NCBI GenBank assembly: GCA_016210495.1
Contig: JACQUC010000214.1
Location: 1-44,331, forward strand
Length of the DNA: 44,331 nt
Direction of reading: 5' to 3'
From: Chloroflexota bacterium
GTDB lineage: Bacteria > Chloroflexota > FW602-bin22 > JACPRP01
This document shows, in pieces, positions 1 through 7,385 of this stretch (positions are counted from its first letter, which is position 1; the number at the start of each line of letters is the position of its first letter). The position numbers and the translations under genes are program-made. The notes beneath the pieces are model-generated. The model was given only the letters and a program-made list of their open reading frames with translations, was not told the origin of the DNA and searched no databases.

Positions 1-99
1 GCCCAGCGTCTCCCTGGCCGAAATGGCCGCCAGGCATCCCGCGAGTCCTCCCCCGATAACCAGCACGTCGCAGTCGATTACCCTGTTGACTTCTTTCAA
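1..99 (-). CDS. FAD-dependent oxidoreductase, fumarate reductase flavoprotein-like (N-terminal fragment)
   Basis: Only the first 33 codons are inside the window; the gene continues past the left edge. The readable protein contains an N-terminal dinucleotide-binding segment, DVLVIGGGLAGCLAA, with the GxGxxG-type glycine pattern of a Rossmann FAD domain. It closely resembles the start of the flavoprotein at 24104-25855 (ADVLIIGGGLAGTWAA), so it probably belongs to the fumarate reductase/succinate dehydrogenase/AprA flavoprotein superfamily. The start chosen is TTG at 97-99, preceded eight bases upstream by GGAAGGAGA, a strong ribosome-binding site. It lies outside the glycan locus and may head another redox operon. 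Substrate is unknown, and class is inferred from the FAD motif alone. Confidence 0.7.
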   Translation of the reverse strand, partial: MKEVNRVIDCDVLVIGGGLAGCLAAISARETLG

Positions 100-432
100 C
101 CCCGTGCTCTCCTTCCGACCCTGTGCCAAATCGCAACGTCGAAGTTCCTGTGCCGAAAGATACTGCTGATCTTACCGGGGAGGCCTATCTCCCCCGAATG
201 CATCGCTGACTCAGGGCGGGGTGGCGGCTCTGCCGCCCGCGTCGGAGGTAACCACCACCGTGGTTTTCCTCGGTCGCGGTTGGGCCGTATTCTACAACGA
301 TTCGACGACGGGCGCAATTTCCAGCGGCGGTGGATGAGCTTACTGCCGGGGTCCGCCGCAAATCAATACAGTGCCGCTAAGGGCTAGAACGTATCACTGG
401 TCTAGCCAGAGTTCGTCGCTCGGTACGAAGGG
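100..432. other. Intergenic region with several small hairpins
   Basis: This 333-base gap separates the flavoprotein start at 99 from the end of the FAD protein at 433; both genes are on the minus strand. I see four short perfect inverted repeats: 177-182/189-194, 223-228/232-237, 250-255/260-265 and 382-388/401-407 (GGCTAGA...TCTAGCC). The last lies 26 bases beyond the stop of the 433-1758 gene and could slow or end transcription, but no T-run follows on the minus strand, so it is not a textbook terminator. No convincing promoter or gene was found here. Confidence 0.5.
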
Positions 433-1758
433 TTAAGAACCGACGTCTTCCCACACCACCCGACTTATCCTCTCCCCCAGCCTGACCGAGTAGTTCATCC
501 CCCGGTCCTCAGGGTAAATCTGCGTGGTATTGGCCAGGTACAGGCCCGAGATGGGCGTGCGATGCTCAGGAATGTTCTCGGCGTAGGAGGTCGTCACCAC
601 GGGCTGCCCAGCGGGGTCGCGTTGCACCCGCACCCTGGTTATCCAGCCCCTCTTGAACTCAGGATTGACCTTGGTCAGGGGTGGCAAGTACAGATCGAGC
701 AGGGCCTCGTCGGATAGCGAGGCCAGGGGATCGGAGCTAGGAACGTAGTTGGAGAGATAGGCGATGTGCCGTCCGCCGTACTTTTCCGGCGGGATGAAGT
801 TGGTATGCTCGATAAGCCCCACGAAGGGAATGCTTTCGTCGCTGATGTTCAGCCAGTAGATGTGGCTCAGCGGCCGCGATAGCTCCAAAACCACGCAGAC
901 GGCGGTCTGGTAGCGGATGCGCCGCAGCTTATCGGCATAGGTGTCGGGCATCACCGGTACTAGCCGCGGGAAGACGAACGAAGGAACTGTGGCAATGATT
1001 CGGTCGCAGGCGACGTAACGCGCAGTTGCGCTACCTGTTCCCTGGACTTCCAGTCCACGGGCTCGCCCTTCCTCGACGACAATTCGGTTCACGCTGGTGC
1101 CCGCGTGGATTTCTCCTCCCCTACGGACGACGGCATCGGCCAGCGCGTCGATCAGCATCTGGAAGCTGCCGTCGAGATAGCCGAGCTGCTCCTTGGCCAT
1201 TCCGGAGGAACGCGAGCTGCCGCGCAGGAACACCTTTCCCCACAGCCAGGTCATCGAGACCTCCTCGGCGCTGTCGGCAAACTTGCCCCTGAGCAAGGGT
1301 CCCCAGAGAACATCGTAGATCTGGCGGCTCCCGTGCCGAATGACCCATTCCTTGGCTGTAATCTTCTCGAACTTCCTCCAGTCCCTGGTCCTTCTTAGCA
1401 TAATGTAAAGCAGGCCCAGACGCACGCGATCGACCAGGCTGAGGGCGTCGAAGCGCAGCAAGTCGGTCGGGCTGACGAACGGGTAGATGCGGTTCTTGTG
1501 GAAAACGCCAGTCTTCGAATCCAGCCAGAGGAGCCTATCGCCAAGCCCCAGCTCGCGAATCAGCTCGACAATGTGCACGTCGCTGGCGAAGAGGTGATGA
1601 TAGAAGCGCTCGAGTCGGGCACCACTGACCTCGAAGGTGCTCGCCTGGCCACCCAGTTCGGGACGCTCCTCGAACAAGACCACTGAGCTGCCCTTCTTCG
1701 TCAGCTCGTAGGCAGCGGTCAGCCCCGCCAGCCCGCCGCCGACGATGCCGACTCTCAT
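433..1758 (-). CDS. NAD(P)/FAD-dependent oxidoreductase (protoporphyrinogen oxidase/UDP-galactopyranose mutase-like)
   Basis: The 441-residue protein opens with VGIVGGGLAGLTAAYEL, a Rossmann FAD-binding motif, followed by the second-strand acidic residues and the GG motif (LFEERPELGGQ) typical of the amine-oxidase/protoporphyrinogen-oxidase superfamily. Proteins of this type are often encoded beside glycosyltransferases and flippase-like proteins, where they are thought to modify lipid-linked sugars or isoprenoids; the exact reaction is not known. The start is ATG at 1756-1758 with AAGGAGA upstream. A much longer open frame continues upstream to 2262, but it only shadows the neighbouring gene. 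The start overlaps the stop of the upstream gene as ATGA, so the two are likely translationally coupled. It is the last gene of the minus-strand glycan operon. Confidence 0.85.
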   Translation of the reverse strand: MRVGIVGGGLAGLTAAYELTKKGSSVVLFEERPELGGQASTFEVSGARLERFYHHLFASDVHIVELIRELGLGDRLLWLDSKTGVFHKNRIYPFVSPTDLLRFDALSLVDRVRLGLLYIMLRRTRDWRKFEKITAKEWVIRHGSRQIYDVLWGPLLRGKFADSAEEVSMTWLWGKVFLRGSSRSSGMAKEQLGYLDGSFQMLIDALADAVVRRGGEIHAGTSVNRIVVEEGRARGLEVQGTGSATARYVACDRIIATVPSFVFPRLVPVMPDTYADKLRRIRYQTAVCVVLELSRPLSHIYWLNISDESIPFVGLIEHTNFIPPEKYGGRHIAYLSNYVPSSDPLASLSDEALLDLYLPPLTKVNPEFKRGWITRVRVQRDPAGQPVVTTSYAENIPEHRTPISGLYLANTTQIYPEDRGMNYSVRLGERISRVVWEDVGS

Positions 1759-2765
1759 CCGCGATTCTCCTTGGAAAGGGCCGAGCCAAGAGCGCCGGCC
1801 CTGCCGATGGCCGACAGCGAGATATGGTGTTGCCACAGGTAACCAAAGCCAAGTAGCGTCACGGGCACGAGCAGCGCCACGTGCAGCACAATGGTGTAGC
1901 TCATCGCCAGGTCGGCGCCGACGCCGAAGAGCCCCAGCGTGAACACGGCTAGCGCCTCGAAGGTACCGATGTAGCCCGGGGACGACGGCACCAGGGTGCC
2001 AAGATTCGCCACCACCGTCGTGAGCAGAAGCACGTAAAAAGGCTGGCCAAGGCCAAAGCCCACGGCTATCAGATAGTACATGGCGGCCTCGGATAGCCAG
2101 GCCAGCGCCGAGAAAACCACAGCCAGAATTACCAGGCGAGCCTGGCGCATCACTTGCAGCCCATCGACGAAGGATGTTGCCATTCGCTCGACCTCTGGTC
2201 GCACTTTGATCGGGAGGAACTTCAACACGACGTCGAGTATGGCCGCCATCAGCGGAGGCCAAAGGGCCAGCAGCAGCACCAGCGCGAGAGCGCCCAAGAA
2301 CGCGGCGCTGCCAAGCTTTACGATGTCCTGCAATCCCTGGCCAAAGGGCACGAAGAACGAAACGGCCGCGGCAAGAAACAGCAGCGTCATTCCGTCGAAG
2401 ATGCGCTCGATGGCGATAGTGGTTAGACTGGACGTTCGGCTGACCAGCTCCTTCTCGCCCATCACGTAGGCGCGCACCAGCTCGCCCATACGGGCCGGCA
2501 GCACGTCGTTGGCCATATAGCCGATGACAACAATGGGAAACAGCCGGCCAAAAGGGATTCTCTTGACAGGAGCCAGGAGGTAATGCCAGCGGACCGCCCT
2601 GAACCAGACGCCCAGGAAATATATGCCCAGAGCCGGCACAAGGTACGCGTAGTTCGCTCGCCTGAGAGCCTCCATCACTTCGCCCAGGCTACTTACCTGC
2701 CCGAAGGCCCAGTAAAGAAAGAACAGGCTTACTCCAAATCCGACCCATAACTGCCAGCGTTTCAC
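1755..2765 (-). CDS. Flippase-like integral membrane protein (UPF0104/lysylphosphatidylglycerol synthase TM family)
   Basis: The 336-residue protein is almost entirely hydrophobic with about eight predicted membrane segments. It carries the family hallmark NDVLPARMGELVRAY near residue 90, followed by a Thr/Ser-rich stretch and IERIFDG. This is the UPF0104/TIGR00374 family, related to the membrane domain of MprF and to AglD-type proteins, linked to lipid or lipid-linked sugar translocation. The start is GTG at 2763-2765 with only a weak ribosome-binding site (GGTAGG). It lies 15 bases after a paralogue and overlaps the following FAD gene by four bases. The paralogue aligns from residue 1 with VGF at residues 8-10 in both, supporting this start. 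Which lipid is moved is unknown. Confidence 0.87.
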   Translation of the reverse strand: MKRWQLWVGFGVSLFFLYWAFGQVSSLGEVMEALRRANYAYLVPALGIYFLGVWFRAVRWHYLLAPVKRIPFGRLFPIVVIGYMANDVLPARMGELVRAYVMGEKELVSRTSSLTTIAIERIFDGMTLLFLAAAVSFFVPFGQGLQDIVKLGSAAFLGALALVLLLALWPPLMAAILDVVLKFLPIKVRPEVERMATSFVDGLQVMRQARLVILAVVFSALAWLSEAAMYYLIAVGFGLGQPFYVLLLTTVVANLGTLVPSSPGYIGTFEALAVFTLGLFGVGADLAMSYTIVLHVALLVPVTLLGFGYLWQHHISLSAIGRAGALGSALSKENRG

Positions 2766-2780
2766 AGGTAACCTACCATC

Positions 2781-3776
2781 TCACGCCAGCTCCTGCGCAT
2801 CCTTGCCGAGGCGCTGCCACGAGAGGTGCATGCGCCAGACGAAGAACAGCCCGATGCTGGTGACCAGAATGTACTGCATCGTGTGTGAGACAATCGCCAC
2901 GCTCAAAGCCGTCTCGCGCCGCACACCGAAGGCGCTCAGAGCTAGAACGCCAAAGAACTGAAACGTTCCGACGTAACCCGGCGCCGACGGCACCATTATG
3001 CCGAGGTTCACGATCACGAGCAAGAAGATGGCCGCGAAAACGGATGCCGCGCCGGCTAGCGGCAGAGAAAACCCCCGCATTATCAGGTAATAGGCGGACG
3101 CCTCACACAGCCACACCAGGATCGACATAGCGATAACGGACGCCACCGCGCGCCTGCGGCGGAGCGCCTCCAGGCCGTCGACGAAAAAGCAGAGCTTGCT
3201 CTGGACCCATTCCCCGATGCGAACGGGAAGCGGACTGAGGGCTACAGCGACAAGCCGAAGGAACAGATCCTCGCGGAAGAGCAGTGCCACGATAATTGCC
3301 GCGGCAGAAAGGAAGATGGTCGCCGCTATATAGGCCAGCTCGGCTCCCCAGTCTGGGAGCGGATTCACCAGTGACAGGAGCCCGACGAACAGCACCAACA
3401 CCAGGCCGTCGAACAGACGCTCCAGAAAGATCGTCGCCAAACCCAGACTCTTTCTAACGCCCTCCTGTTGCTGCAGGTAATAGGCCCGCACAAACTCTCC
3501 CATCCTGACCGGGAGCACATTGTTGGCCATAAAACCTATCATAAGAATGGGAAACAATCGTCTGGTCGTCGAGCTCGCCGAAGGCCTCAGAATTCTCTTC
3601 CATCGAAGCGACCTCCACATGTAACCCACCAAGGTCAGAGCGGCAGCCGGTAAGACATACCAGTAATTGGCCGACGCCAGTGTCGTCCTCAGTTCGTCAA
3701 AGTCCACCCGCCAGAACGCCAGGGCCAGGAACACCAGCGTGAGAGCGAACCCCACCAGCCTAGTTCGATTGCGCAA
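2781..3776 (-). CDS. Flippase-like integral membrane protein (UPF0104 family), paralogue
   Basis: This 331-residue membrane protein is a paralogue of the next gene downstream. It shows the same hallmark, NNVLPVRMGEFVRAYYL, near residue 90, then ATIFLERLFDG, and about eight hydrophobic segments. The open frame extends four codons further to a TTG at 3788. I prefer the TTG at 3774-3776 because GGAGG lies five bases upstream and because the N-terminus then aligns with its paralogue without a gap (VGF at 8-10 in both). That GGAGG is one arm of a perfect palindrome, so translation may be restrained by mRNA structure. Role is inferred from family: lipid or lipid-linked sugar movement across the membrane. 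Confidence 0.85.
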   Translation of the reverse strand: MRNRTRLVGFALTLVFLALAFWRVDFDELRTTLASANYWYVLPAAALTLVGYMWRSLRWKRILRPSASSTTRRLFPILMIGFMANNVLPVRMGEFVRAYYLQQQEGVRKSLGLATIFLERLFDGLVLVLFVGLLSLVNPLPDWGAELAYIAATIFLSAAAIIVALLFREDLFLRLVAVALSPLPVRIGEWVQSKLCFFVDGLEALRRRRAVASVIAMSILVWLCEASAYYLIMRGFSLPLAGAASVFAAIFLLVIVNLGIMVPSAPGYVGTFQFFGVLALSAFGVRRETALSVAIVSHTMQYILVTSIGLFFVWRMHLSWQRLGKDAQELA

Positions 3777-3781
3777 AAACA

Positions 3782-3795
3782 CCTCCAATTGGAGG
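3782..3795 (-). promoter_or_regulatory. Palindrome enclosing the ribosome-binding site of the 2781-3776 gene
   Basis: CCTCCAATTGGAGG is a perfect 14-base palindrome. On the minus-strand transcript it can fold as CCTCC paired with GGAGG around an AATT loop. The GGAGG arm is the best ribosome-binding site for the TTG start at 3776, five bases downstream. Folding would hide it. Sequence is seen directly; a regulatory effect is inference. Confidence 0.45.
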
Positions 3796-3803
3796 ACATT
3801 CTA

Positions 3804-3999
3804 CACCGCATCTGTGCGGTGCGCAACGACACCCCACACCACCCGCGCGGCCTGCGTGTCCTCCGTAGCCGTCCTGCTCCGCAGGACGCGCGCCCTTGCC
3901 GTGCCAGGCAAGCCGGAAGACGGCCTCGCCACAGCAGTTCGCGACGATCATTTCCGCTGCCCAGGCACACGAACAGGCACGCGCACCCTGAAGGGTGCG
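3804..3999. repeat. Cluster of four GC-rich hairpins between operon genes
   Basis: The 285-base gap between the genes at 2781-3776 and 4063-7221 holds four perfect inverted repeats in a row: 3804-3810/3815-3821 (CACCGCA...TGCGGTG), 3871-3877/3881-3887 (GTCCTGC...GCAGGAC), 3895-3900/3907-3912 (CTTGCC...GGCAAG) and 3982-3989/3992-3999 (CGCACCCT...AGGGTGCG). None is followed by a T-run. They look like REP-type intergenic elements or RNA-processing sites inside a polycistronic transcript. No coding signal was found here. Confidence 0.6.
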
Positions 4000-4062
4000 G
4001 CTACGAGTGGACGAACCTCGGCTCCGCCCTCCAGCACGCAGCCGGGGCGCAGGCCAACAACG

Positions 4063-7000
4063 TCACGGGCCGATCCCAAATCTGACGATCCGGTTATTCA
4101 GGCTATCGACCACGACAACCCGCCCGGCGGGGTCTATGCCGAGGCCCGTGGGCAATCGCAGCGCAGCAAGGTCCGGGCCCGGCTTCCCCCACGCCGCCAG
4201 TGGCGAACCATCTCTGGAGAACTGTAACACGCGGTTGTTCTCCGGGTCGGTGGCCAGCACGTTGCCCTGACCGTCGACCACCAAATAGGGCTTGTTCGAG
4301 ACCGAGGTGCTTGCCCAGCCCACAATCGGCCACTGTTGCACAGGCGTCAAATTGGCGTCCAACCTCTGGATGCGTCGATTCCACGTATCGGCCACGAGAA
4401 TGGCGCCTTCCCGATCGACGGCCAGTCCGACAGGCTCGCTAAACTGCCCGATGGCAGCCCCGCGACGACCGGCCACGGCCACAAGCTCGCCCGCGTTGTC
4501 GAACTTCTGTATCCTGTGGTTGCCTGTGTCCGCCACGTAGACAAAGCCGGCGGCGTCCACCGCAACACCCCGCGGGCCATAGAAATCGCCGGGGTTGCTC
4601 ACCCCGTCCGCAACACTGGCATATTTGCCCCAGGCGCCAAGGAACTTCCCATCCCGATCGAACTTCTGAATCCGATGGTTCCACGTGTCGGCCACGAAGA
4701 CCTGCCCGCTGGCATCGACGGCGATGCCCCAGGGCTCGGCAAACTCACCCTGAGCTTGCCCCTTCTGGCCCCACGCCAGCAGGAACTGGCCGCTCTCATC
4801 GAACTTCTGAACACGGTGGTTGCCGGTGTCGACCACGTAGACGGACCCATCAGGACCCACTGCCACGCCCTTGGGCTCTTGAAACTGGCTGCTCTCCGTC
4901 CCCTTGCTGCCCCAAAGCTGTGCGCCGGTTATGCCCTGTATGGCGGCTGCAAAAGGATCTACCTGCGGAGCGGCCTGCACGGCAGGCGACCTCGTCACTG
5001 CCGCGCCAACCGAGCGTGTGGCCCAAGGTCCGGCAGCCAGATCTCTCCGAACGTAGAGCATGTAATCGGTGGAGCCCAGCGGGTTGAGAGTCTCACGATA
5101 GAGAAGGTAGTTCCATACCTTACGCCTGACGACAGGGTCCCCAATGCCATTCCAAATGCCTTGCGGTGTGATCTCACGATAGTCCTCGGGGAACCACCAG
5201 CGTAGCTTGAAGCGCTGGCCAATGTAGTTCTCGCCCAGCGCCGGCCTAACTCGCGAATCGTGGTCGTTCTCGAAACCCACCAGGACCACCGGCGCTTCGG
5301 CAGATGGCATTCCATCACTATAGAAGGCGCGTCCCTTGTAATCCCGCAGGTACCACTCAAAGGGCCAGGATACCGAGGAATCATAGGCCACCCTCAGCTC
5401 CTTGCCCGCCCCGGTTCGGAACCCGACGCGCTCGATTTCCCTCAGCGTCTTCCCGACGTCCGGAGATGTTTGCGTGTAAACCATCATCTCGACCGGCACG
5501 TCGCCGTTGTAGTAAGTGACTTGCCAGGCGGCCCGTATGGAGAACGGCAGCAAGCCGAGAAGGAAAGCCAGAGCCAGAACGCGGAGAGCCGCGCCAAGGC
5601 CCACCCGTCTCGCGTGGTGAATCCCAAAGCCGATGCAGGCGAGCAAGATGCCCGCCAGCGCCAGCGTCTGGAGACGCTCCTGCTCGGCAACGATCGGCTG
5701 CACGGCCGGAGCCGTGTACACAGATCGATTCCACAGTGTGAAGCCGACAATTATGGTCAGGACCGCCGTGACTGCCAGGTAGAACGGGGACAAGACCCTG
5801 GCATCCCCATTACCGGTCGAACGACGCCACCACGTGCCCCAGGGAACGGCATCCACGAGGCGGCCGATCGCCATCGACGCCAGGAGCGTGAACGGCAGAG
5901 CCATATGCAAGACCAGCCAAGGCATCTTCTCGGCAGCCCATCCATAGAGCACCATGCTGCCGATCAGCCAGTAGATCAGGAACAGCGGGAACAGGTTCCG
6001 TTTGAGCCAGGACGAGACTCCGCTTTCCAGATCGAAGATGGCCCTGGCGACGAAATAGACGGCGCCGGCCAGGCCAAAGATGACGGGGATGAAGTCATAA
6101 AGCGGCAGCAAGACTAGGTAGTAGAACCACGGCTGCCCGCCGCGTGCCACGCCCTGCTGTTCCAGCCAGTATTTGAGCGCTCCCACCGATCCCGTGGCGA
6201 AGCCCTCGGGATTGCCGAAGAACGTCGTGTGCAGCGTCGCGAAGATGCCCCAGAAGATGAGAGCGCACCAGAGCCAACGTTGAGGCTTCCATCGCGAGCC
6301 GATGGCCGCCGAAAGGGCCAGCGTTCCCACGAACACGATGGCCAGAAAACGGTACTCTTGCGCGGGCACAGGCTCGATCCGCAGGAAAGGCTCGATCTTG
6401 ATGGCAAACGCCGTCGCCAGTGGCAGCACCAGGCTGCCAACCAGGATCGCCATCTCAGCCGCCGAGTAGCCGAAGCGCGGCAGCGCACCCTCTCCCGTTT
6501 CCCCATCGCTTGGCTGTTTCTCCGTATGTGAGCTATCACCATCAGGAACAAGCATACCGCCGCGACCAGTGAGCATCTTCAGCACGTGTAGACCCCCCAG
6601 GACCGCGAGGAACGGGCCGAATATGGCAACGGTAATGTACGTGTTTTCCTTCGTCGAAAACGACAGACTCAAGACGGCGGCCAGCCCGTATAGATACGCC
6701 GCGCGGCGCTTCTCGAGATACCCGAAAATGAGAATCACCATCAGCGTCGTCCAGACGGCGATATAGATGTCGTTCCGCGCAAACCGAGAGAAGTAGAGAA
6801 AAGACGGAGAAACAGCCAGGAGGAAGGCTGCGACGAGCGCCGCGGTGCGTCCTAGTTGCCGGCGCAAGAAGTACGGAAGGCCCACGAGCACCGTGCCAAA
6901 CAGTGCCGGCATTACCCGCGCGGTGGCGTCGCTAACGCCCAATAGGAAATAGCCCAGGGCCATTGCGTGAAATTGGAAGGGGCCGTGCATCATAGGGTCG

Positions 7001-7221
7001 TGCCGGTAGCCACGCCCGACGTAGAGGTAATACGAGTACACGGCGTGCAGGCTTTCGTCGTGGTGCAGCATCCGGGTGCCCAGATCCCAGAAACGAATGA
7101 CGAAGGCAAAGACGACGAGAACCGCGTACGCGGCTAGCTCCCAGCTCACTTGCGGGATCCACGACGCGGGCTGCTCTAGGCACGCCTCAGCCGTCTTTGG
7201 GCCGTTTTCGACAATCGCCAC
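4063..7221 (-). CDS. Agl23/TIGR03663-type membrane glycosyltransferase-like protein fused to a six-bladed NHL propeller
   Basis: This 1052-residue protein has two parts. Residues about 25-560 are a polytopic GT-C/PMT-like membrane region beginning with the first-loop motif MLHHDESLHAV, characteristic of TIGR03663 (flippase activity-associated Agl23) proteins of Chloroflexota and archaea. A soluble region follows, then from about residue 769 six NHL repeats with the pattern GVAV...G.VYVADTGNHRIQKF, predicted to form a beta-propeller. The extracytoplasmic propeller probably binds glycan or protein. Start is GTG at 7219-7221 with AGAAGGG upstream. A short segment near residues 200-250 (GDSSHTEKQPSDGETGEG) is hydrophilic and is probably a loop. 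The gene sits in the glycan operon between two repeat-rich gaps. Enzymatic activity is not shown by sequence. Confidence 0.85.
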   Translation of the reverse strand: MAIVENGPKTAEACLEQPASWIPQVSWELAAYAVLVVFAFVIRFWDLGTRMLHHDESLHAVYSYYLYVGRGYRHDPMMHGPFQFHAMALGYFLLGVSDATARVMPALFGTVLVGLPYFLRRQLGRTAALVAAFLLAVSPSFLYFSRFARNDIYIAVWTTLMVILIFGYLEKRRAAYLYGLAAVLSLSFSTKENTYITVAIFGPFLAVLGGLHVLKMLTGRGGMLVPDGDSSHTEKQPSDGETGEGALPRFGYSAAEMAILVGSLVLPLATAFAIKIEPFLRIEPVPAQEYRFLAIVFVGTLALSAAIGSRWKPQRWLWCALIFWGIFATLHTTFFGNPEGFATGSVGALKYWLEQQGVARGGQPWFYYLVLLPLYDFIPVIFGLAGAVYFVARAIFDLESGVSSWLKRNLFPLFLIYWLIGSMVLYGWAAEKMPWLVLHMALPFTLLASMAIGRLVDAVPWGTWWRRSTGNGDARVLSPFYLAVTAVLTIIVGFTLWNRSVYTAPAVQPIVAEQERLQTLALAGILLACIGFGIHHARRVGLGAALRVLALAFLLGLLPFSIRAAWQVTYYNGDVPVEMMVYTQTSPDVGKTLREIERVGFRTGAGKELRVAYDSSVSWPFEWYLRDYKGRAFYSDGMPSAEAPVVLVGFENDHDSRVRPALGENYIGQRFKLRWWFPEDYREITPQGIWNGIGDPVVRRKVWNYLLYRETLNPLGSTDYMLYVRRDLAAGPWATRSVGAAVTRSPAVQAAPQVDPFAAAIQGITGAQLWGSKGTESSQFQEPKGVAVGPDGSVYVVDTGNHRVQKFDESGQFLLAWGQKGQAQGEFAEPWGIAVDASGQVFVADTWNHRIQKFDRDGKFLGAWGKYASVADGVSNPGDFYGPRGVAVDAAGFVYVADTGNHRIQKFDNAGELVAVAGRRGAAIGQFSEPVGLAVDREGAILVADTWNRRIQRLDANLTPVQQWPIVGWASTSVSNKPYLVVDGQGNVLATDPENNRVLQFSRDGSPLAAWGKPGPDLAALRLPTGLGIDPAGRVVVVDSLNNRIVRFGIGP

Positions 7222-7244
7222 AACAAGCGCCCTTCTCTAGAATC

Positions 7245-7268
7245 GTAGGGGCGAGGTCTCCTCGCCCC
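7245..7268. repeat. GTAGGGGC-type hairpin repeat, copy 1
   Basis: GGGGCGAGG (7248-7256) and CCTCGCCCC (7260-7268) form a perfect nine-base stem around TCT, preceded by GTA. The same unit recurs at 7320-7343, and related units lie at 9999, 31301, 31346 and 37612, so it belongs to a dispersed repeat family. It sits in the 164-base gap upstream of the Agl23-NHL gene. Confidence 0.75.
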
Positions 7269-7319
7269 GGTCCGTAGCACCACCTGAACCAATAAGCATC
7301 TGAGCCGCCATGAGTACTG

Positions 7320-7343
7320 GTAGGGGCGAGGTCTCCTCGCCCT
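7320..7343. repeat. GTAGGGGC-type hairpin repeat, copy 2
   Basis: This is a direct repeat of the element at 7245-7268 (23 of 24 bases identical). GGGCGAGG (7324-7331) pairs with CCTCGCCC (7335-7342). The two copies are 75 bases apart, in the same orientation. Confidence 0.75.
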
Positions 7344-7385
7344 GCCAGAACACCGACCCACAACCGCTACGCTGATCAATATTGC

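Noticed and set aside
1759..2262. N-terminal extension of the FAD protein to 2262
   Set aside because: It only mirrors the flippase-like gene in another frame; the ATG at 1758 has a ribosome-binding site and begins right before the FAD motif.
4063..4920. Regularly spaced DNA repeats suggesting a CRISPR-like array
   Set aside because: The periodicity comes from the six protein NHL repeats; units differ in sequence and there are no spacers.
4336..6117. Long antisense open frames over the Agl23-NHL gene
   Set aside because: They are antisense to well-supported coding sequence, show no family motif, and arise from high G+C codon use.
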